This document shows, one piece after another, positions 52,269-61,568 of a stretch of 63,198 nucleotides of DNA; within the stretch, counting starts at the first letter, position 1, and every line of letters begins with the position of its first letter. A program made the translations under genes and the position numbers. The stretch comes from Deltaproteobacteria bacterium (GTDB lineage Bacteria; Bdellovibrionota; Bdellovibrionia; Bdellovibrionales; Bdellovibrionaceae). Location: assembly GCA_017302835.1 (NCBI GenBank), contig JAFLCC010000017.1, forward strand, positions 1 through 63,198. The letters are read 5' to 3'. A model generated the notes under the pieces. That model ran no database searches and had not been told where the DNA came from. It was given only the letters and a program-made list of their open reading frames with translations.

Positions 52269-53501
52269 ATGAGTTCTCAACACTCCCGTCCTATTTACTA
52301 CCTTGAAAACAATCAAGGACAAGCCGTCCGAGCCATTGAATGGGAAGAAGAGAAACTTCATTTTATCTTTCGTCACGACACTCAAAGAGTGGAAGCTATT
52401 TATGATTTAGGCCCATTAGTCGAAGAAAATATTTCTTTTACCTTGCTTGAAACCTTGGACAAACAAAGGTTTTCTTTAAATAAACGCTATCCTTTAAGCT
52501 TTATGAATAATCATATCAGTTTGGTTGCTGAATCTAAGAACATTTTGCGAAATGTGGATTTACCCAAAGACGATCCAGATCATTTTATCGAGATTTTAAA
52601 AAAAACCAGTGGGATCATGGTTTTTTTAGTCGCCTTTTTACTTATTGGAAGCATTTTAATCCCTAACATCAATGATCACAAAAAAAATGCGGACCCTTTG
52701 CCTTTACAAACCGTCACTGTCATTGACCGAAAATTAGTACCCCCCTCACTCCTCGTTAAACCTCTGGCCATCAAACCCTCTGCCTTGGTTCAACAGGCTC
52801 CAAAAAGAATCATTTTACCTAGAAAATTTTCTCGATCCCATTTACAAAAAAAGCAAATTAAACCCATCGCTATAACTCAGTTAGGTGCTCTGGGAGCCTT
52901 GGGGCAATTGAAAAAATCACCTCAACGTGGTGGACTTTCATTGAACCATTTTAAGACTTCAAAAGGAATTGGCCGTGGAGAAGGTCTTGAAGGCAGCGGT
53001 GGAATTCAAACTTCTCACTATGCTAAGGGAATGTTTTCAGCCCCCCTTGGCACTGGAAAAAATATTTATGGCGGCGGAGGCTATGGCAGCAAAGGTAAAG
53101 GTGGCGGGGCCAGCGGTTATGGAAAAATGGCCCTTGTTGGATCCTCTTCTTCATCAACGGCCTTCATTGAATCCATCGATAGCGAAGCCTGGAGCCAGGG
53201 TGGATTAGATAAAAATGCCATCGCCGCCGTGATTCAAAGACATCTAAGTGAAGTGCGATTTTGTTATGAAAATAGTTTACAAAAAAATCCAAATCTTTCG
53301 GGACGTGTTTCAATTAATTTTACAATTGGTCAACAAGGTCTTGTGACCTTGGCGCAAGTGAATAACTCAAGCATGGGTCATCCACCCGTAGAAAATTGTA
53401 TCAGAGACCACCTGCGAAGTTGGAAGTTTCCAAAGCCGCAAGGCGGAGTAAACGTCAAGGTTAATTACCCTTTCGTTCTTCGCAGGGTCAGTGACACATG
53501 A
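52269..53501 (+). CDS. AgmX/PglI C-terminal domain (TonB-like) protein
   Basis: 410 residues. A cytoplasmic N-terminal beta domain (1-110), one membrane helix (about 114-133), a basic Pro/Lys periplasmic spacer, a Gly/Ser-rich tract (about 230-290), and a C-terminal AgmX/PglI domain (about 312-410: LSEVRFCYENSLQKNPNLSGRVSINFTIGQQG...CIRDHLRSWKFPKPQGG). The domain has the two Cys of the family (C336-, C377-region). It is TonB-like and would link the ExbB/ExbD motor to outer envelope parts, as proposed for GltG/GltJ (AgmX) in Myxococcus. Confidence 0.88.
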   Translation: MSSQHSRPIYYLENNQGQAVRAIEWEEEKLHFIFRHDTQRVEAIYDLGPLVEENISFTLLETLDKQRFSLNKRYPLSFMNNHISLVAESKNILRNVDLPKDDPDHFIEILKKTSGIMVFLVAFLLIGSILIPNINDHKKNADPLPLQTVTVIDRKLVPPSLLVKPLAIKPSALVQQAPKRIILPRKFSRSHLQKKQIKPIAITQLGALGALGQLKKSPQRGGLSLNHFKTSKGIGRGEGLEGSGGIQTSHYAKGMFSAPLGTGKNIYGGGGYGSKGKGGGASGYGKMALVGSSSSSTAFIESIDSEAWSQGGLDKNAIAAVIQRHLSEVRFCYENSLQKNPNLSGRVSINFTIGQQGLVTLAQVNNSSMGHPPVENCIRDHLRSWKFPKPQGGVNVKVNYPFVLRRVSDT

Positions 53502-53612
53502 AGTGGAACCAACTAAGTGCCACTTAACACTTAATAGTGGAACCAGTTTCGAGCCACCCAGTGGTTAGTGAATTAAGATTTTTTGGGGATTAAAAAAATG
53601 GGGAGAATAAAA

Positions 53613-55043
53613 ATGAAAATGTTCTTAAATCAAAAATCAGTGTCTATGATCAGTAGGGCTTCAAGCTGTTTGGCTTTGAGTTTACTATTAACCTCTTGTA
53701 TTGGGTCCTCATCCAATCCATTGGCGGCTTATTCTGAATTAAAATCGGCTCAACCAACTGGTAAAACTTCAGAGTCACAAATGATCGTTCCGGAGGTCTT
53801 CACTCCACTCATGGTTCTGGAAGATGCAGAAGTTCTCGCATTGAATTTGCAGGGAACTCAAGGGGAAAGGAACTCTTATCAGGGGAGCAATAATTCTCGA
53901 TTTTTAGAGGAACAAGAAAAAACTTTCTTCTTCAAAGTGCTACCAAAAAGTCAAAAAATCACCAAGTACTCTACGCAAATTTCAGATATCTTTTTAGGAA
54001 CACAATCGCTTCCCGTCAAACCCGAAATAAAAGAAACAACTGTTCCCAATGTTTTTTCTCTTACCTGGAAAGCTCCCTTTGGAACGATTCCTAACGGCGA
54101 GCTTTTTATTTTATTAGAAACAAAAATTCAAGTCACCGTTTTAGAAGCCACAAGTTCACATCTTGTCGGTCTTACCAAGTTAGAATCACTACCACTCCTC
54201 CTCACTCGGGATAACTCAGTACCCCTTCTTTTTGTTGAGCACTCCAGTTTAAATGCTGGCATCGATGAAGGAAAAATCATCGATTTTGAGGTGGACCTAG
54301 AAGATCCTGGATCTATTCTGAGTCCCAAAATTCCCTTACTCCAAATTACGGCACACCCTTATACAAATACGGAGGCCTTTCGAGCGGACGGTTCTTCTTT
54401 GGTGAGCCTTAAGTGTTCGCAAAAAACTGGCTCCAGTTGTGACCCTAATTTTATCAACCCAAAAAGATTTACCGACAACCCAAAAAAGTGGAAATTTTAT
54501 TTGCAAATAAATGCAGACAAACTCCCACTGGATAAAGACCGTCTTGGGATCGATAACCCCTTATCTCCTGAAGTCGATGTCTGTTTCAATCTTCGAGCGA
54601 TCAGTGTTTTGAACACCTATTCTCCTGATCAGCAAGTCTGTTTAAAGGCCCGGTATGCGGCTCAAGCTCCCATTCTAAAATGGGAAGATGAAAATCAGAC
54701 AAAACTCACCGCCGGAGAACTGAATGTGATAAAATTTAGAATTTCTTCTGCGAATGACTTAGGGAAAGTGGATATATCTAATCCAACAAAGCAATTGTCA
54801 AATTTAAGTGGAAGTAAAAAGTTAGAATGCCGACCAGAAACTCCAGAAAAACTAACTTCTCAAGTTTGTGAACTAAGCTGGACACCCACGTGCCTTTCAA
54901 AGGAATCTCTTAAAAAGATATCTCTCAAAGTGGATAACCTCACTGGCAGCAAAACGAAATCTGCGACTTTTATTAAAACGTTTACACTTGTTCCCAGTCA
55001 GACGGCTTGTTTAAAAAAGGGTGGTACACATGAAAAAAACTAA
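53613..55043 (+). CDS. Lipoprotein of the motor operon
   Basis: 476 residues from the ATG at 53613, which follows GGGGAGAATAAA. The lipobox LLTSC puts the lipid on Cys 29. The body appears all-beta with Cys pairs (SLKCSQKTGSSC, DVCFNL, QVCLKA, LECRPETPEKLTSQVCELSWTPTC), suggesting Ig-like disulphide-bonded domains. No family recognised. The 110-bp spacer before it holds two direct copies of AGTGGAACCA (copies separated by about 30 bases) but no clear terminator, so it is probably still in the same transcript. Confidence 0.75.
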   Translation: MKMFLNQKSVSMISRASSCLALSLLLTSCIGSSSNPLAAYSELKSAQPTGKTSESQMIVPEVFTPLMVLEDAEVLALNLQGTQGERNSYQGSNNSRFLEEQEKTFFFKVLPKSQKITKYSTQISDIFLGTQSLPVKPEIKETTVPNVFSLTWKAPFGTIPNGELFILLETKIQVTVLEATSSHLVGLTKLESLPLLLTRDNSVPLLFVEHSSLNAGIDEGKIIDFEVDLEDPGSILSPKIPLLQITAHPYTNTEAFRADGSSLVSLKCSQKTGSSCDPNFINPKRFTDNPKKWKFYLQINADKLPLDKDRLGIDNPLSPEVDVCFNLRAISVLNTYSPDQQVCLKARYAAQAPILKWEDENQTKLTAGELNVIKFRISSANDLGKVDISNPTKQLSNLSGSKKLECRPETPEKLTSQVCELSWTPTCLSKESLKKISLKVDNLTGSKTKSATFIKTFTLVPSQTACLKKGGTHEKN

Positions 55044-55782
55044 AGTTTCATTTCCTCATTCTACTTTATTCTTCCTTATTTTTTTCTTTCAGCATTTTAG
55101 CTTTTCTGTTTATGCAGAAAAAACTAAAGATTTAAAAGATGATTTTAAAACTCTTGGAAACAGCCCAGAAGTATCCGAGCGAATTAAAAATTTAAATCAT
55201 GATCAAAAAATCCGAGTGGTGCAAAACCGTTTGGTCGACAGGAATAACCGCCTTGAGCTGGCTCTAAACTATGCTTTTAATGGCGGAAGTGATAGCTATG
55301 TGAAAACCCAGTCTTTGGGTGGTTTCTTAGAGTTTCATGTGAATCCTCGTTGGTCCCTGGGATTTGAATACCAAAAGTCCTACAATCAACTTTCTCCCGA
55401 GGGAAAAAATCAATTTGATAAGGCCTTGGCAGCGCAAAAAATCGATCCTGCGAGCCCTGAAAAATTCCCGGCCATAGATTACCCCTTAGATTCTAACTTG
55501 CTTAAACTTAATTTTTTTCCAATTTATGGAAAGCTCAATTTGTTTGATATGGGGATTGCCCAATTTGATATTTACATGCAATTGGGGTACGGAAGCGTCA
55601 CTCTTTATTCTGGAAAAAGTAATCTCTATTCTGTAGGTTTAGGTACGGGATTTTGGCTTAACCAATGGATCACGAGCCGTTTAGAAGTACGCTATCTTAA
55701 GTACAACGACCTTCTCAACAGTGAAGTCCGCAACCAATCCAATCTTCAAGCCCTTGCCAGTGTGGGAGTTCTTCTATGGTAA
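55030..55782 (+). CDS. Outer-membrane beta-barrel protein
   Basis: 250 residues from the ATG at 55030, overlapping the previous gene by 14 bases. Signal peptide about 1-27. After a charged helical segment, residues about 80-250 have strands typical of small OMP barrels (LELALNYAFNGGSDSYVKTQ, FLEFHVNPRWSLGFEYQKSYNQL, LYSVGLGTGFWLNQWITSRLEVRYLKY) and end in VGVLLW with a terminal aromatic residue, a typical BAM signal. Small barrels GltA, GltB and GltH play this part in the myxobacterial gliding complex. Confidence 0.82.
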   Translation: MKKTKVSFPHSTLFFLIFFFQHFSFSVYAEKTKDLKDDFKTLGNSPEVSERIKNLNHDQKIRVVQNRLVDRNNRLELALNYAFNGGSDSYVKTQSLGGFLEFHVNPRWSLGFEYQKSYNQLSPEGKNQFDKALAAQKIDPASPEKFPAIDYPLDSNLLKLNFFPIYGKLNLFDMGIAQFDIYMQLGYGSVTLYSGKSNLYSVGLGTGFWLNQWITSRLEVRYLKYNDLLNSEVRNQSNLQALASVGVLLW

Positions 55783-56768
55783 AAACTCTCTTTAATTTAT
55801 TTCTATTCCTTTTTCTGGGGAGCGGTCCACTTGAAGCCTCGAGCTCCATAGTAAAAACAGCACCGCTGGCGCGGTCTCAACCTCAACCCCTTCGGCAAGC
55901 TCAACGCCATTTGCAACTTCAACCCCAAGATAAAATGATCTTAAATACAGCTAGATCCTTGTATGCAAAGGCTCATTATTCTGAAGCCATCCAAAATTAT
56001 ACTTTGATTCCACCCAGCTCAGATTTTTGGCTAGAAGCCCTTGAAGAGAAAGCGTGGGCCTTCACTAGCTTAAAAGACTACGAAAAAGCCTTAGCTGAAT
56101 TGCATTCAATCACGACACCGATTTGGGCACCTCAAGTGGGTCCTGAAACCTATATGCTATCCGCTTTTGTATCTCTTAAAATTTGTGCTTATAAAGATGT
56201 TCTTAAAAAAATAGATCACTTTAAAAAAGTGATGATTCCCCGTGTGGACTCTTTGCAAGCTCTCATCAACAAACCGCCATCAGAAGACTTATGGAATCTG
56301 ATTTATCAAATCAAAAAACCAAGTTTAAATTTAATAGGCCTTGGGAAACAAGCTGAAAAATTGCCTCGTTATTTTTTTCGTGATAAGGCTCTTATTTCTT
56401 TTATCCTTCAAAATAAAAAACCTGAATCTTTAAAACGCCTGCGTCAGTTAGCCCAAAATGATTTGGATGAAATCGAGCTGAATTTAAAAAAAATGAAAAT
56501 CATCGATATCCAAGTAATGCAAAAGATTTTAACTCAAGATAAAAATAGTTTGATAACCTCTCAGAATTCTGAAAGTCAGAAACTCCAATTTTCAAAAGTT
56601 GATAAAAACAATACCGTGACCTTTCCTGTTTCTGGTGACAATGATGAGGTCTGGCTTGATGAAGTTGGTAAGTTTCAAGTAAGAACGAATCTCTGCCCTT
56701 TCTCGGGACAAGAAAAACCAACAAAAAATAACCAATCAAACAGTAAAAACCTGGGGGCTATTATATGA
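55776..56768 (+). CDS. Periplasmic TPR-like protein
   Basis: 330 residues. Signal peptide (about 1-21), a Gln/Arg/Leu-rich linker, then TPR-like pairs (MILNTARSLYAKAHYSEAIQNYTLIP and WLEALEEKAWAFTSLKDYEKALAELHSI), and a helical rest. Overlaps the barrel gene by seven bases and the vWA gene by four. GGGAGTTCTTCT precedes the ATG. GltE is a TPR protein in a similar setting. Confidence 0.78.
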   Translation: MVKTLFNLFLFLFLGSGPLEASSSIVKTAPLARSQPQPLRQAQRHLQLQPQDKMILNTARSLYAKAHYSEAIQNYTLIPPSSDFWLEALEEKAWAFTSLKDYEKALAELHSITTPIWAPQVGPETYMLSAFVSLKICAYKDVLKKIDHFKKVMIPRVDSLQALINKPPSEDLWNLIYQIKKPSLNLIGLGKQAEKLPRYFFRDKALISFILQNKKPESLKRLRQLAQNDLDEIELNLKKMKIIDIQVMQKILTQDKNSLITSQNSESQKLQFSKVDKNNTVTFPVSGDNDEVWLDEVGKFQVRTNLCPFSGQEKPTKNNQSNSKNLGAII

Positions 56769-57943
56769 AAAATGTAACTTTATTGCTGATGCCCATCTTG
56801 ATATCACTTTTTTTAACCGCTTGTGGGAATGTTTCACCTGATCGCCAAGCTCCACCTGAATTCTTTACTTCGGTATCTGAGGAGTTAACCCAAACTGATA
56901 CTCTTTCAGATCCTAAGGTAAATATCTTATTTGTTGTCGACAACTCTCAATCAATGAACCCCTATCAAACAATTTTAGCTGAAAATATCGAACTTTTTGC
57001 CAATGCTTTTTTTGATAATACCCGTATTGATTACCGAATAGGCGTCGTTCCTGTTTATGATTCGAAATATTTGAATGATCAAACCGTTTACAAACCCTCA
57101 GGAAAAAGAAAAATGAACGCTTTGGGGAAACTGGTCCCTTTAAAAGGCCTCAACGATGAGATCTCGCCAACTCCTCTTTATATCACGAGGGAAACACCTC
57201 AGCCGAAGCAAGTTTTAAAAGAAACGGTCCTTATTGGAACTCAATGGGGGCCAGAGGCAGAAGAGTCTTTTTCCCCGGTGTTGGCAGTTATGACTGATCA
57301 AATTAATTCGACAGACAACCAAGGATTCTATGAACAGGATTCCTATTTTGCCGTCATTTTTTTAACAGATGCCGACGATGCGAGTCCTGGTTTATCAGCG
57401 GAAGATTTTTATCAAAAATTAGTAAAGTCCAAACATGGCGATCGCTCAAAAATTTTGATCGCTGCAGCCCTACCTAAAACCACAACCGCCAACTGTGGTC
57501 ACTCTAAAGAAAAGCCCCCAACCCAGGCCTTCCCTTCACTATTAGCTGCTTCATCTGGAGTTTTTGCCGACCTGTGCTCTGAAAGTTTTGGCAGCAGCCT
57601 GGCAGAGTTTGGAAATCAACTTCGCCGAAGAGTCTCGACGCAAAAAAAACAACTCTCCTACACGCCAGACATTGAAACTTTAAAAATTTCAGTCAGTAAC
57701 AGACCTATTGCTAACGCAACAACCCCCGATACCCATCTTTCAGATCAAGATACAAAAAACCAAAACATAGAACGGCAATTAGAAAGACCAAAGGACTATA
57801 CTTTTAACCCTGAAACTAATGAAATCATTCTAAACCCATTTCTAGAGATCAAGAGAGAAAAAAACAAAGAAACAAAAATCACAATTACGGCAAAACCTGC
57901 AAGTCTAGATAATTACAAAACAAAAAGGCTTCGATCTTTATGA
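56765..57943 (+). CDS. Lipoprotein with von Willebrand factor A domain
   Basis: 392 residues: lipobox LTAC (Cys 20), then a vWA domain beginning KVNILFVVDNSQSM, whose D59-x-S61-x-S63 is the metal (MIDAS) motif. The central strand FAVIFLTDADDASPG adds the further acidic site. C-terminal region is a beta domain. vWA lipoproteins bind protein partners via a metal ion; in this operon it may be a surface adhesin or assembly factor. Last gene of the operon. Confidence 0.85.
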   Translation: MKNVTLLLMPILISLFLTACGNVSPDRQAPPEFFTSVSEELTQTDTLSDPKVNILFVVDNSQSMNPYQTILAENIELFANAFFDNTRIDYRIGVVPVYDSKYLNDQTVYKPSGKRKMNALGKLVPLKGLNDEISPTPLYITRETPQPKQVLKETVLIGTQWGPEAEESFSPVLAVMTDQINSTDNQGFYEQDSYFAVIFLTDADDASPGLSAEDFYQKLVKSKHGDRSKILIAAALPKTTTANCGHSKEKPPTQAFPSLLAASSGVFADLCSESFGSSLAEFGNQLRRRVSTQKKQLSYTPDIETLKISVSNRPIANATTPDTHLSDQDTKNQNIERQLERPKDYTFNPETNEIILNPFLEIKREKNKETKITITAKPASLDNYKTKRLRSL

Positions 57944-57962
57944 AATTTAGTTAAAAAAATTA

Positions 57963-57991
57963 TTGCTTTAACTTATTAAATTGATTATAAA
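57963..57991 (+). promoter_or_regulatory. Sigma-70 promoter of tRNA-His
   Basis: TTGCTT (57963-57968) and TATAAA (57986-57991) separated by 17 bases, ending 18 bases before the tRNA. The boxes and spacing fit well. Confidence 0.55.
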
Positions 57992-58009
57992 TTTCTATCT
58001 TTCAATTAT

Positions 58010-58086
58010 GGTGGCCGTAGCTCAGTTGGTAGAGCATCGGATTGTGATTCCGAGTGTCGCGGGTTCAACCCCCGTCGGTCACCCCA
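58010..58086 (+). tRNA. tRNA-His (anticodon GTG)
   Basis: A complete cloverleaf: acceptor GTGGCCG (58011-58017) pairs with CGGTCAC (58076-58082), D-arm GCTCAGTTGGTAGAGC, anticodon loop TTGTGAT with GTG, T-arm GCGGGTTCAACCCCCGT region, and encoded CCA at 58084-58086. The extra G at 58010, opposite discriminator C58083, is the G-1 peculiar to tRNA-His. Confidence 0.95.
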
Positions 58087-58380
58087 ATTTTCTTATCCCT
58101 CGGTTGGGGGAAAAATAAAATTTTGTACCCAGATCGGTGGATAAGCCGAGTCAAACTCGATATTTTCAAAATTTGATTTTCTAAAAAATTGTTCCCATGC
58201 CGTGGATAACGGTGGGAGGCCCTGTCATGCCTAAAATTCGACAAATTACCTCGTGTGATGAGTGGACTTACGGGCGGTGTGCTCATCGTCAGGACCGCGC
58301 GGACAAATATATTTCATGAGGTTTTGATCGAACCTCTAGTGGGTGTACTAAGTTGTTAAAGCGTTCGTGGGTTCAAATCC
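58087..58380. other. Non-coding stretch with T-arm-like fragment at its right end
   Basis: No gene is visible between the tRNA and the insertion elements. It contains a hairpin GAGGTT/AACCTC with a 7-base loop (58318-58336). At 58362-58380 it contains CGTTCGTGGGTTCAAATCC, which has the GGTTCAAAT signature of a tRNA or tmRNA T-arm. The apparent IS1380 end begins directly after it, so this may be the remnant of an RNA gene cut by the element. Complete tRNA or tmRNA structures could not be drawn. Confidence 0.35.
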
Positions 58381-60153
58381 CCTGACCTCCAAACTTCCAA
58401 ACCACAAAAAAATGTTCCCGTAGTTTTTTATTTGAATTTCAAGGAACGACCTTTCCTTCGGGCTTACATAATCACGCCGAAGAGAACTGTCGAGGCGATC
58501 TTTCCGAGTTTAACCTCAATCTCTCTCTTAATTGCCTTACTCCTTGGTAATGAAATTCCATTATTTTTAAAAATACTTGTCTTGCATGATGTACAATTTT
58601 TCCTGGAATAAAAATAAAATGCTTTCTTAATTTCTTTGAAAAATGCGGCTTCTCTGGCTTTGTCATGATAGCAACCCATCTCAGAATATTGTGGGCCACC
58701 ATGGCGAGCTGTCCATAAGCGTAGTTAGCATTTAATTTCAAACACGGAAAATGTTTTAAGTCATAACCATATTTTTCTTCTTTAATAAAATTCTCAGCAT
58801 TGCCACGTTTTTGATGATGTTCAAAAACTTCTTGAATGGAATACCTTTTTATTTTTTCTCTAGTGGTTGAGTTTTCCACAAGTTTTTCTGTGGATAAATC
58901 TAGTGGAAAATTCGTGACCACAGCGTAATAATCCCAGGGGTCTTCATGTTTAAAACCTTCATCATGAAATAAAGAAACCTGTCGTCCTTTTTTTTCTAAC
59001 TCGAGCTCTTTATCTTTATTCCAAGTTCTTTTAACTAAAATAGGAAATACTAATTTGGACTCTTCTTTCTCAGACCACTTTGGCGTCCAATACATTCTGG
59101 TGAGCTCAATTTTTGGGAGTTCTTTTTCTTTTATTGCAGCTCTTTCTTGTTCTTCTTGGGAATAAATCCACTCACTCAAGGTAACTCCGCTATTTTCTAG
59201 AAGTTCCTTCCAATTAGTTGTTCCGTCGTGGGCTGTAAGAGTAAATAAAACTCCAAGTTCTACAAGAGTTTTAATAACATCTTGTTTGCAATAAGCACTA
59301 TCTGCCCTGAAGAAGTCATTGAATTTAAATTTACGCTCGACTTGTTTTTTGCCATCAGCAAAAGACTGTCGAATTAAACTCTCAGCATCTACACCCGATT
59401 TAGTGTTCCCTGGTCTTAATTGAAAACCATGACATAAACCAATCTGATTAAAGCTTACTTGTGAATCTAGGCACCATTCATTTTTATAATTAAATGCTAA
59501 ACCTTCCATTTTTTCACCGTGCTGTTCATGGGATGTGGAGTCTACATCGATGATAAGTTTTTTAGGTTTAAACTGTTCAGGCAATTGGAGTTGCATCTGT
59601 TCAAAAATATGACGAGACATGAGGTTTAAAAACTCATTTAGTTTTTTTAGATGAGTTTCATCAAAGTCTCTTAAAAAATCGCCGTGAGTTCTAGCTGCGG
59701 CTGTTGGGTTGCCAAATAACTCTGCAAGTTTGGGATCATTACGAAAATGATCTAAATCCTCTAAGCAATCATAGCCATAGAGAAAGGCTGCCATAAGGGT
59801 TAAGGCCATTTGATAGCTACCCACATAACGATGAGATGTACGCTCAGGAAGGCAAGTTATAAATTGATTTTTAAGTTCTGTTTGATCAAAGAGCTCAATC
59901 AAAGTCCCAAGGCCTGCGGCCATAGTGAGTTGATCTTTGGTGCTAGATAATTTTAACTTTTTAAGCAGGTTTTTATCTGTGGTCATTATCAATTTTCTCC
60001 AGACCTAAAGACAATATCAACTTTTCTTAAAATCGTCAGCGCTGGAAATGACGCGAAAAACTCTTCACCCAAAAGGTGAATTTGATAAAAACTAAAGACT
60101 ATTAGAAATCATTAACTTAGAAAATATTTTGCTGGGTTATCTGCGGATTCAGG
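58381..60153 (-). mobile_element. IS1380-family insertion sequence
   Basis: The right end is well fixed: IS256-type protein similarity stops exactly where CCTGAATCC begins on the minus strand (60153 going left). The left end is proposed at CCTGACCTCC (58381), giving the same first five bases and an element of 1773 bp, normal for IS1380. The flanking ATCC (left) and ATCT (right) could be a decayed 4-bp target duplication. The left end is less certain than the right. Confidence 0.6.
58472..59986 (-). CDS. IS1380-family transposase
   Basis: 504 residues from the ATG at 59986 (a TTG two codons upstream is the alternative; GGAG serves either). It has the IS1380 DDE layout: first Asp in LIIDVDSTSHEQHGEK, second in FFRADSAYCKQD, and Glu in NAENFIKEEKYGYDLKHFPC. 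The frame is intact, so the element may still be active. It is the only complete transposase of the cluster. Confidence 0.9.
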   Translation of the reverse strand: MTTDKNLLKKLKLSSTKDQLTMAAGLGTLIELFDQTELKNQFITCLPERTSHRYVGSYQMALTLMAAFLYGYDCLEDLDHFRNDPKLAELFGNPTAAARTHGDFLRDFDETHLKKLNEFLNLMSRHIFEQMQLQLPEQFKPKKLIIDVDSTSHEQHGEKMEGLAFNYKNEWCLDSQVSFNQIGLCHGFQLRPGNTKSGVDAESLIRQSFADGKKQVERKFKFNDFFRADSAYCKQDVIKTLVELGVLFTLTAHDGTTNWKELLENSGVTLSEWIYSQEEQERAAIKEKELPKIELTRMYWTPKWSEKEESKLVFPILVKRTWNKDKELELEKKGRQVSLFHDEGFKHEDPWDYYAVVTNFPLDLSTEKLVENSTTREKIKRYSIQEVFEHHQKRGNAENFIKEEKYGYDLKHFPCLKLNANYAYGQLAMVAHNILRWVAIMTKPEKPHFSKKLRKHFIFIPGKIVHHARQVFLKIMEFHYQGVRQLRERLRLNSERSPRQFSSA

Positions 60154-60669
60154 ATCTAATTTAGATAAATCTTTTTTCTTCCACTCTTGAAATTCTGTAA
60201 CTAATTTCTTTGTTATTCGACTTACCGTAGACTTAGATAACTTAATTTTCTCTCCTGTGGCTGACTTCAAGGATTTCTTTACTTTCCTGGTAGAAATTCC
60301 ATTCACATACATATCACAAATTTGACTTGCAAACTCTTCAGGCCTTCTCATATACGGAATATGAAATTGCGACTGAAAATCCTTAGCTCCATGGACTCTT
60401 GGGCGATCATAGGTAATGGCTCCAATGGGCGTGTCGATAGTAGTCTTTCTAATTCCATGTCGATAACCTTTATTTTTCTCATTTGGTGAGCTATGCTGGT
60501 AATACGACCTACCCAAGTGTTCAGAAATCTCGGCCTTTATAGCTTCTGACAACAACATCTGGCTTCCAAACTGTAGCAGACCCATGAGGCTTGATGTTTG
60601 AGGAATTTCTAATTGCAAATTTGATTTTACTTCTTGCGAAGTTACTTGTGATGACTTACTTTTTCTCAT
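60112..60669 (-). pseudogene. IS256/Mutator-type transposase, N-terminal fragment
   Basis: 185 codons, against about 400 for an intact enzyme. Residues 1-172 match the Mutator N-terminal part (RHGIRKTTIDTPIGAITYDRPR, YVNGISTRKVKKSLKS, LSKSTVSRITKKL). Right after KKDLSKLD the family would continue to the first catalytic Asp. Instead the frame enters the IS1380 end (PESADNPAKYFLS) and stops. The whole catalytic DDE part is gone, so it is inactive. The start retains a good GGAG site. Confidence 0.85.
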
Positions 60670-60773
60670 TAGGGAGTTCTCCTTTGTTATTAATGATTTA
60701 TGTGTTTAAGTTAAATCATTATGGAGTGCTCCCTTTTTAATTTCTACCACTTTCGGGACGTTGCCTAGCCCGT
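60154..60773 (-). mobile_element. Truncated IS256-family element
   Basis: What remains is the upstream end and the N-terminal half of the transposase. Its outer boundary is placed at about 60771-60773, where similarity of the ISNCY-type transposase ends. The inner boundary is the IS1380 end at 60153. The missing half is not found on the other side of the IS1380 element. Confidence 0.55.
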
Positions 60774-61568
60774 AACGCCGACCAGTCTCATTTCTGGGAT
60801 TAGTCGATCCTGAAGGGTGCGATTAAGACGCTCAACCCGGCCCTTACATTCAGGAGAGTTGGCATAGATGATTTGTATATTGAGCTCTTCTAAAGCTCTT
60901 ACAAGTTGCGAGAAGTGGGTTCTTTTCTGTCCCCCATACATTCCGGCACGATCCACGTAAATAACGCTAGGAAGGCCGTTTACGATGAAAATATCGCTTA
61001 AGACCTTGAAACAACCAAACATGGTTTCTGTTTTAAAAAATTCTCCACCCATGACTTTGTTCGTGGCATCATCAATAGCCACTATCAAACAGGATTCTTC
61101 GTTATTAAACCAGCGATGAGGGCTGCCATCAAGCTGAAGCATGAAACCCGCTTGGCTATAGCGATTGCGGCGAAAGCGAGGTTTACCTCTGCGCTTGTGA
61201 GCTTGTTTAACCATACCTCTTAGGTGGCACCACGTGCGGAAAGTTTCTCGATTAAGTTTTAGATTAAATCTGGATTCAATTTTCTCCAGGGCATGGAGCA
61301 TATTAAAATCATAAAGCTCGGCTTCAACAAAATTCATAATTTGTTGAAGTAATTCTTTAGGTTTTTTATTCTTCGGAGTTTTTCCTTTATTGCCATGACT
61401 GATGAACGCAATGCCTTGAGCCTCATAGCTTCTAAGCCATCGCCGTAGTGTGCGCTCACTCACATCTAAAAGTACAAGCGCTTCTTTAGATTTCATCATC
61501 CCTTTAGAAACCTTTGCTACAGTCTGAATTCGTAACTGATCCTTAGTTCCAACCACTAGTGCTCCCAT
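60765..61568 (-). pseudogene. ISNCY-type (ISDol-like) transposase, C-terminally truncated
   Basis: 267 codons, against more than 400 in intact relatives. It keeps the helix-turn-helix (KEALVLLDVSERTLRRWLRSYEAQG), first Asp in MLQLDGSPHRWF, second in IYVDRAGMYGGQ and Glu in CKGRVERLNRTLQDRLIPEMRL. So the DDE triad is present but the C-terminal domain is lost: after MRLVGV the frame meets a stop contributed by the IS256 end. AGGAGGTGAGTTGGT precedes the ATG. Confidence 0.85.

Noticed and set aside
58065-58286. Minus-strand ORF of 73 codons overlapping tRNA-His
   Set aside because: It overlaps the tRNA on the other strand, has no ribosome site and no protein-like pattern.
58087-58391. A complete tmRNA or second tRNA
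   Set aside because: A T-arm-like 3' piece is visible, but no matching 5' acceptor strand at the right distance and no tag-peptide ORF could be found.
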